Shown: one piece after another, positions 62,009 to 64,000 of the stretch
Layout of the letters: each line of letters opens with the position of its first letter
How positions within the stretch are numbered: position 1 is the stretch's first letter
Origin: DASTCZ01 sp035308165
Lineage (GTDB): Bacteria > Acidobacteriota > Terriglobia > Acidiferrales > UBA7541
DNA: 64,000 nt
Direction: 5' to 3'
Assembly: GCA_035308165.1 (NCBI GenBank)
Contig: DATGHC010000010.1
Coordinates: 1-64,000 of the forward strand
Position numbers and translations under genes: made by a program
Notes under the pieces: model-generated
The model's database searches: none
What the model was told of the DNA's origin: nothing
Seen by the model: the letters and a program-made list of their open reading frames with translations, nothing else

Positions 62009-62140
62009 TCTTGCTCCCCCTCTTATTTGGTTGCGGCGTGAATTCTATCAGACGACCGGCGCAAAATGCGCGATTTCTCCAATGATTTAGGGGCAGTACT
62101 ACAACCCGGGTACTGAAAAAATTGAAGCTTCCGGCTCATT

Positions 62141-62361
62141 GAGAGAGGCGCGCGCAACCGTCAGGATGTGTTGACGGGTTGGGCGCGCGCTGCGGGGACG
62201 CCACTGCCGAGCGATCGGCGGTGTAAGCGAGCGACCCAGCCCGCCACTCTTTTGTGGCGTATCACGGCGAGAACCTCCTACCGGGTGTTCTCTCTCTCCC
62301 TAAAATAAATCGTCAGTTGCGGGCCTTCGGGGAATAACCCCTAAAGGCCCGCGAGTTTTTT
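62141..62361 (+). ncRNA. Candidate structured RNA with terminator
   Basis: About 220 non-coding bases fold into several helices. An outer stem pairs GAGAGAG (62141-62147) with CTCTCTC (62292-62298). A long hairpin spans 62147-62190 with GCGCGCGC / GCGCGCGC and AACCGTCA / TGACGGGTT. Another spans 62201-62223 (CACTGCCGA / TCGGCGGTG, GCGA loop). Further hairpins lie at 62242-62259 (CGCCAC / GTGGCG) and 62269-62292 (GAGAAC / GTTCTC, loop side ACCTCCTACC). A classic terminator follows at 62319-62361 (GCGGGCCTT...AAGGCCCGC then TTTTTT). No reading frame fits. It could be a small RNA or a leader for the START-like gene about 295 bases downstream. Confidence 0.6.
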
Positions 62362-62655
62362 GTGGCAGCGGACGCGCTGGCGCACAAATCCCTCGTTTTG
62401 CCTAACGTGGTAAAGACGTGATTGGAGTGAAAGCGTTATCCGTGCATGGACAAGCAATAATCGTTCACGATTGAGAAAAAGTGGAAGGCAAGCTGCCGCT
62501 ACTAATGTTGCCAGGAAGAGCGAGCGCAGCTAAGTTGTTGCAATGGTGGGCAAGCGGGCGGAGACGAAGAGCTGGAGATGACAGGGCACGACGACAGGCG
62601 CAGCGGGAATGTAAGGATCAGGCGACACTGAAGGGTGAGTGTGGGCGAGACAACA

Positions 62656-63552
62656 ATGGTGAGAGCAGGAAAACGAGCAAGCATGCTCGCTGTGACGGCG
62701 CTGTTGGGCCTGGGAATTGTGCATGGCGCGCCGCGCGCTGGCAGGGTTGAAGGGCCCGCGCGGGACGGTGACGCCGTGGAGCAGAGTTCGGCGACGCGGG
62801 AGGCGTTTGACCGGTATGTGAGATTGACTGAAGGGAGGATCAACACGGAACTTGCGCCGGGCGGGCCGTTTCTGTGGCTGGATACGCTGCCAGCCGGGGA
62901 ACGAGATGACGCTTATGCAGTCCTGCGGCGCGGGGAGATACGGATTGAACATTTGACGACGCTGGACCGTGGGAAAGAAATCGAGTGCCCGAAAGGTTTG
63001 ATTCATCACTGGGTCGGAATTGTTTATGTGCCCGGAGCGACGCTGGAGCAGACGCTACGAATGGTGCAGGACTACGACCATCACGCGGAAGTTTACGCGC
63101 CGGATGTGGCGCGGTCGAAACTGATTTCGCGCGCGGGCGATGACTTCCGCGTGTACCTGCGATTTCACCGCAAGAAAATTGTGACCGTGGTGCTGGACAC
63201 CGAGCACGAGGTGCATTATCAGCGGCTGGATGCGACGCGCGCGGCGAGCCGGAGCGTTTCCATTCGCGTGCAGGAAGTCCGCGACGCGGGATCGAAAGAT
63301 GAGAAGGATTTGCCGGAAGGCGAGGGCGGAGGATTTCTGTGGCGAATCAACAGCTACTGGAGATTTCTGGAGCGCGATGGCGGGACGTATGTGCAATGCG
63401 AGTCGGTGTCGCTGACGCGCGATATTCCATTGGGGTTCGGGTGGCTGATTGGGCCGTTTGTGGAAAGCATACCGAGGGAGTCGCTGCGGTTTACGCTGGA
63501 GGCGACGAGGAACCATTTGGAGGCGGAGAGGAATTCGGCGGGGCAATTCTGA
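62656..63552 (+). CDS. Exported START/SRPBCC-like protein
   Basis: This 298-residue product from ATG 62656 (GTG 62635 is a longer option) has a signal peptide (RASMLAVTALLGLGIVHGAP). A domain of the START/SRPBCC type follows: GLIHHWVGIVYVPGATLEQT, MVQDYDHHAEVYAPDVARSK, DFRVYLRFHRKKIVTVVLDT, FLWRINSYWRFLERDGGTYV and VSLTRDIPLGFGWLIGPFVE. Such folds bind lipids or hydrophobic ligands. No catalytic residues are evident. A structured-RNA candidate lies upstream. Confidence 0.8.
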   Translation: MVRAGKRASMLAVTALLGLGIVHGAPRAGRVEGPARDGDAVEQSSATREAFDRYVRLTEGRINTELAPGGPFLWLDTLPAGERDDAYAVLRRGEIRIEHLTTLDRGKEIECPKGLIHHWVGIVYVPGATLEQTLRMVQDYDHHAEVYAPDVARSKLISRAGDDFRVYLRFHRKKIVTVVLDTEHEVHYQRLDATRAASRSVSIRVQEVRDAGSKDEKDLPEGEGGGFLWRINSYWRFLERDGGTYVQCESVSLTRDIPLGFGWLIGPFVESIPRESLRFTLEATRNHLEAERNSAGQF

Positions 63553-63579
63553 TAGTTGGTTGAAGAACCGCTCAATGGT

Positions 63580-63703
63580 GTCATTCTGAGCGAAGCGAAC
63601 AACCCCTCCGAATCTTTTCTGAATGAGAAGTCAGGCGCGAAGCCATCAACCAACGCAACCCCTCGGAGGGGTTCTTCGCCCGCCGCGGCGGGCTCAGAAT
63701 GAC
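63580..63703. repeat. Element bounded by inverted GTCATTCTGAG ends
   Basis: GTCATTCTGAG (63580-63590) and CTCAGAATGAC (63693-63703) are exact inverted copies bounding about 100 bases. Inside, CCCCTCCGA and CCCTCGGAGGGG form further complementary arms. It is related to the GTCATCCTGAG repeats at 17521 and 36775. No gene is inside. Confidence 0.6.
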
Positions 63704-63842
63704 AGTGCTACGTCTGGGCAGAATGACATCAGGGCGGACGCATACTCAAGAGCAGAAGGTCGCGAAGTGGGGGACCGATGCTTCGCTTCAGCTTGCGGGA
63801 AGCGTGGTATTCTCGCCGAAACTTTTTTGGCGAGAGGCGGCG

Positions 63843-64000
63843 ATGTTTCAAAACAATCTTTTGGCGGGGCGCACGATATTTCTTACCGGCGGCGGGACAG
63901 GGCTGGGGCGGTCGATGGCTCTGCGGACCGCGGGGCTAGGCGCGAAATTATTTTTGGTGGGGCGGCGGGAGGATCCGCTGCGCGAGACGGCGGAAACAAT
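63843..64000 (+). CDS. Short-chain dehydrogenase/reductase, cut by the right edge
   Basis: Only the first 52 codons are visible from ATG 63843 (GAGAGGCGGCG upstream). They read MFQNNLLAGRTIFLTGGGTG then LGRSMALRTAGLGAKLFLVG, with the cofactor-binding glycine pattern TGGGTGLG and the end of the first Rossmann unit (VGRRED). This resembles the start of 2,4-dienoyl-CoA reductase-like dehydrogenases. Confidence 0.85.
   Translation, partial: MFQNNLLAGRTIFLTGGGTGLGRSMALRTAGLGAKLFLVGRREDPLRETAET

Noticed and set aside
62200..62206. GCCACTG, as in cobalamin riboswitches
   Set aside because: The other required segments (GGGAA, B12 box with AGYCMGGAGACC) are absent or scrambled.
62481..62750. Plus-strand open reading frame of 89 codons
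   Set aside because: It overlaps the START-like gene in another frame and has no signal or domain.
1..64000. CRISPR arrays, integrases or transposases
   Set aside because: No regularly spaced repeats of the right size and no recognisable recombinase were seen.

Overview
The window looks like a chromosomal segment of a GC-rich, diderm member of the Acidobacteriota (probably Terriglobia/Acidobacteriia-like). The evidence is family-level: a VWFA-related protein of the acidobacterial type, an Oar-like TonB-dependent receptor with an N-terminal carboxypeptidase-regulatory domain, a DUF4139 protein, a long BNR-repeat exported protein, lipid A synthesis (LpxC), and short palindromic repeats of the GTCATCCTGAG type. 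No rRNA, CRISPR array, transposase, integrase or prophage was seen. One tRNA (Leu, CAG) is present.

Layout. 1-3.2 kb is the replication-initiation region, with dnaN (cut by the left edge) and dnaA both on the minus strand and DnaA-box-like sequences in both flanks. 3.2-5.1 kb holds an exported beta-propeller and a YmdB-type phosphodiesterase. 5.5-14.9 kb is a minus-strand metal-efflux locus: a small His/Cys exported protein, then a TolC-type outer membrane factor, a lipoprotein adaptor, an HME-RND pump, a second related small His/Cys protein and a TonB-dependent receptor. 15-18.6 kb holds zapA, small proteins, a TonB-like protein and lpxC. 18.6-21.4 kb is a lower-GC accessory patch carrying a DUF5131 three-Cys-motif protein and its partner TcmP, the best candidate here for an uncharacterised two-gene system.

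21.4-33.3 kb holds lipA, a MOT1-type molybdate/sulfate transporter, a TPR protein, an amino acid permease overlapping a large PIG-L deacetylase, a SnoaL-like protein, tRNA-Leu, a threonine/serine dehydratase-like enzyme, a DUF72 protein and a Tat-exported PLP enzyme. 33.5-39.2 kb holds the BNR-repeat protein and a lemA / nucleotidyltransferase-like / TPM-domain operon. 39.4-48.3 kb is housekeeping: rnr, glmU, a small outer membrane barrel, pheS-pheT and archease. 48.3-64 kb holds a P450, a zinc-ribbon Ser/Thr kinase with many membrane segments, a DUF4139 protein carrying a TonB-receptor-like insertion, a HAD dehalogenase, a one-domain exported protein, an ECF sigma/anti-sigma pair, a DUF4265 protein, the VWFA protein, a diheme cytochrome with a LolA-like tail, a strong structured-RNA candidate, a START-like protein and the first codons of a short-chain dehydrogenase.

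All functional statements come from reading motifs and context; no database search was run. GC statements are by eye. Start codons are chosen from ribosome-binding sites and family lengths, and are flagged where doubtful.
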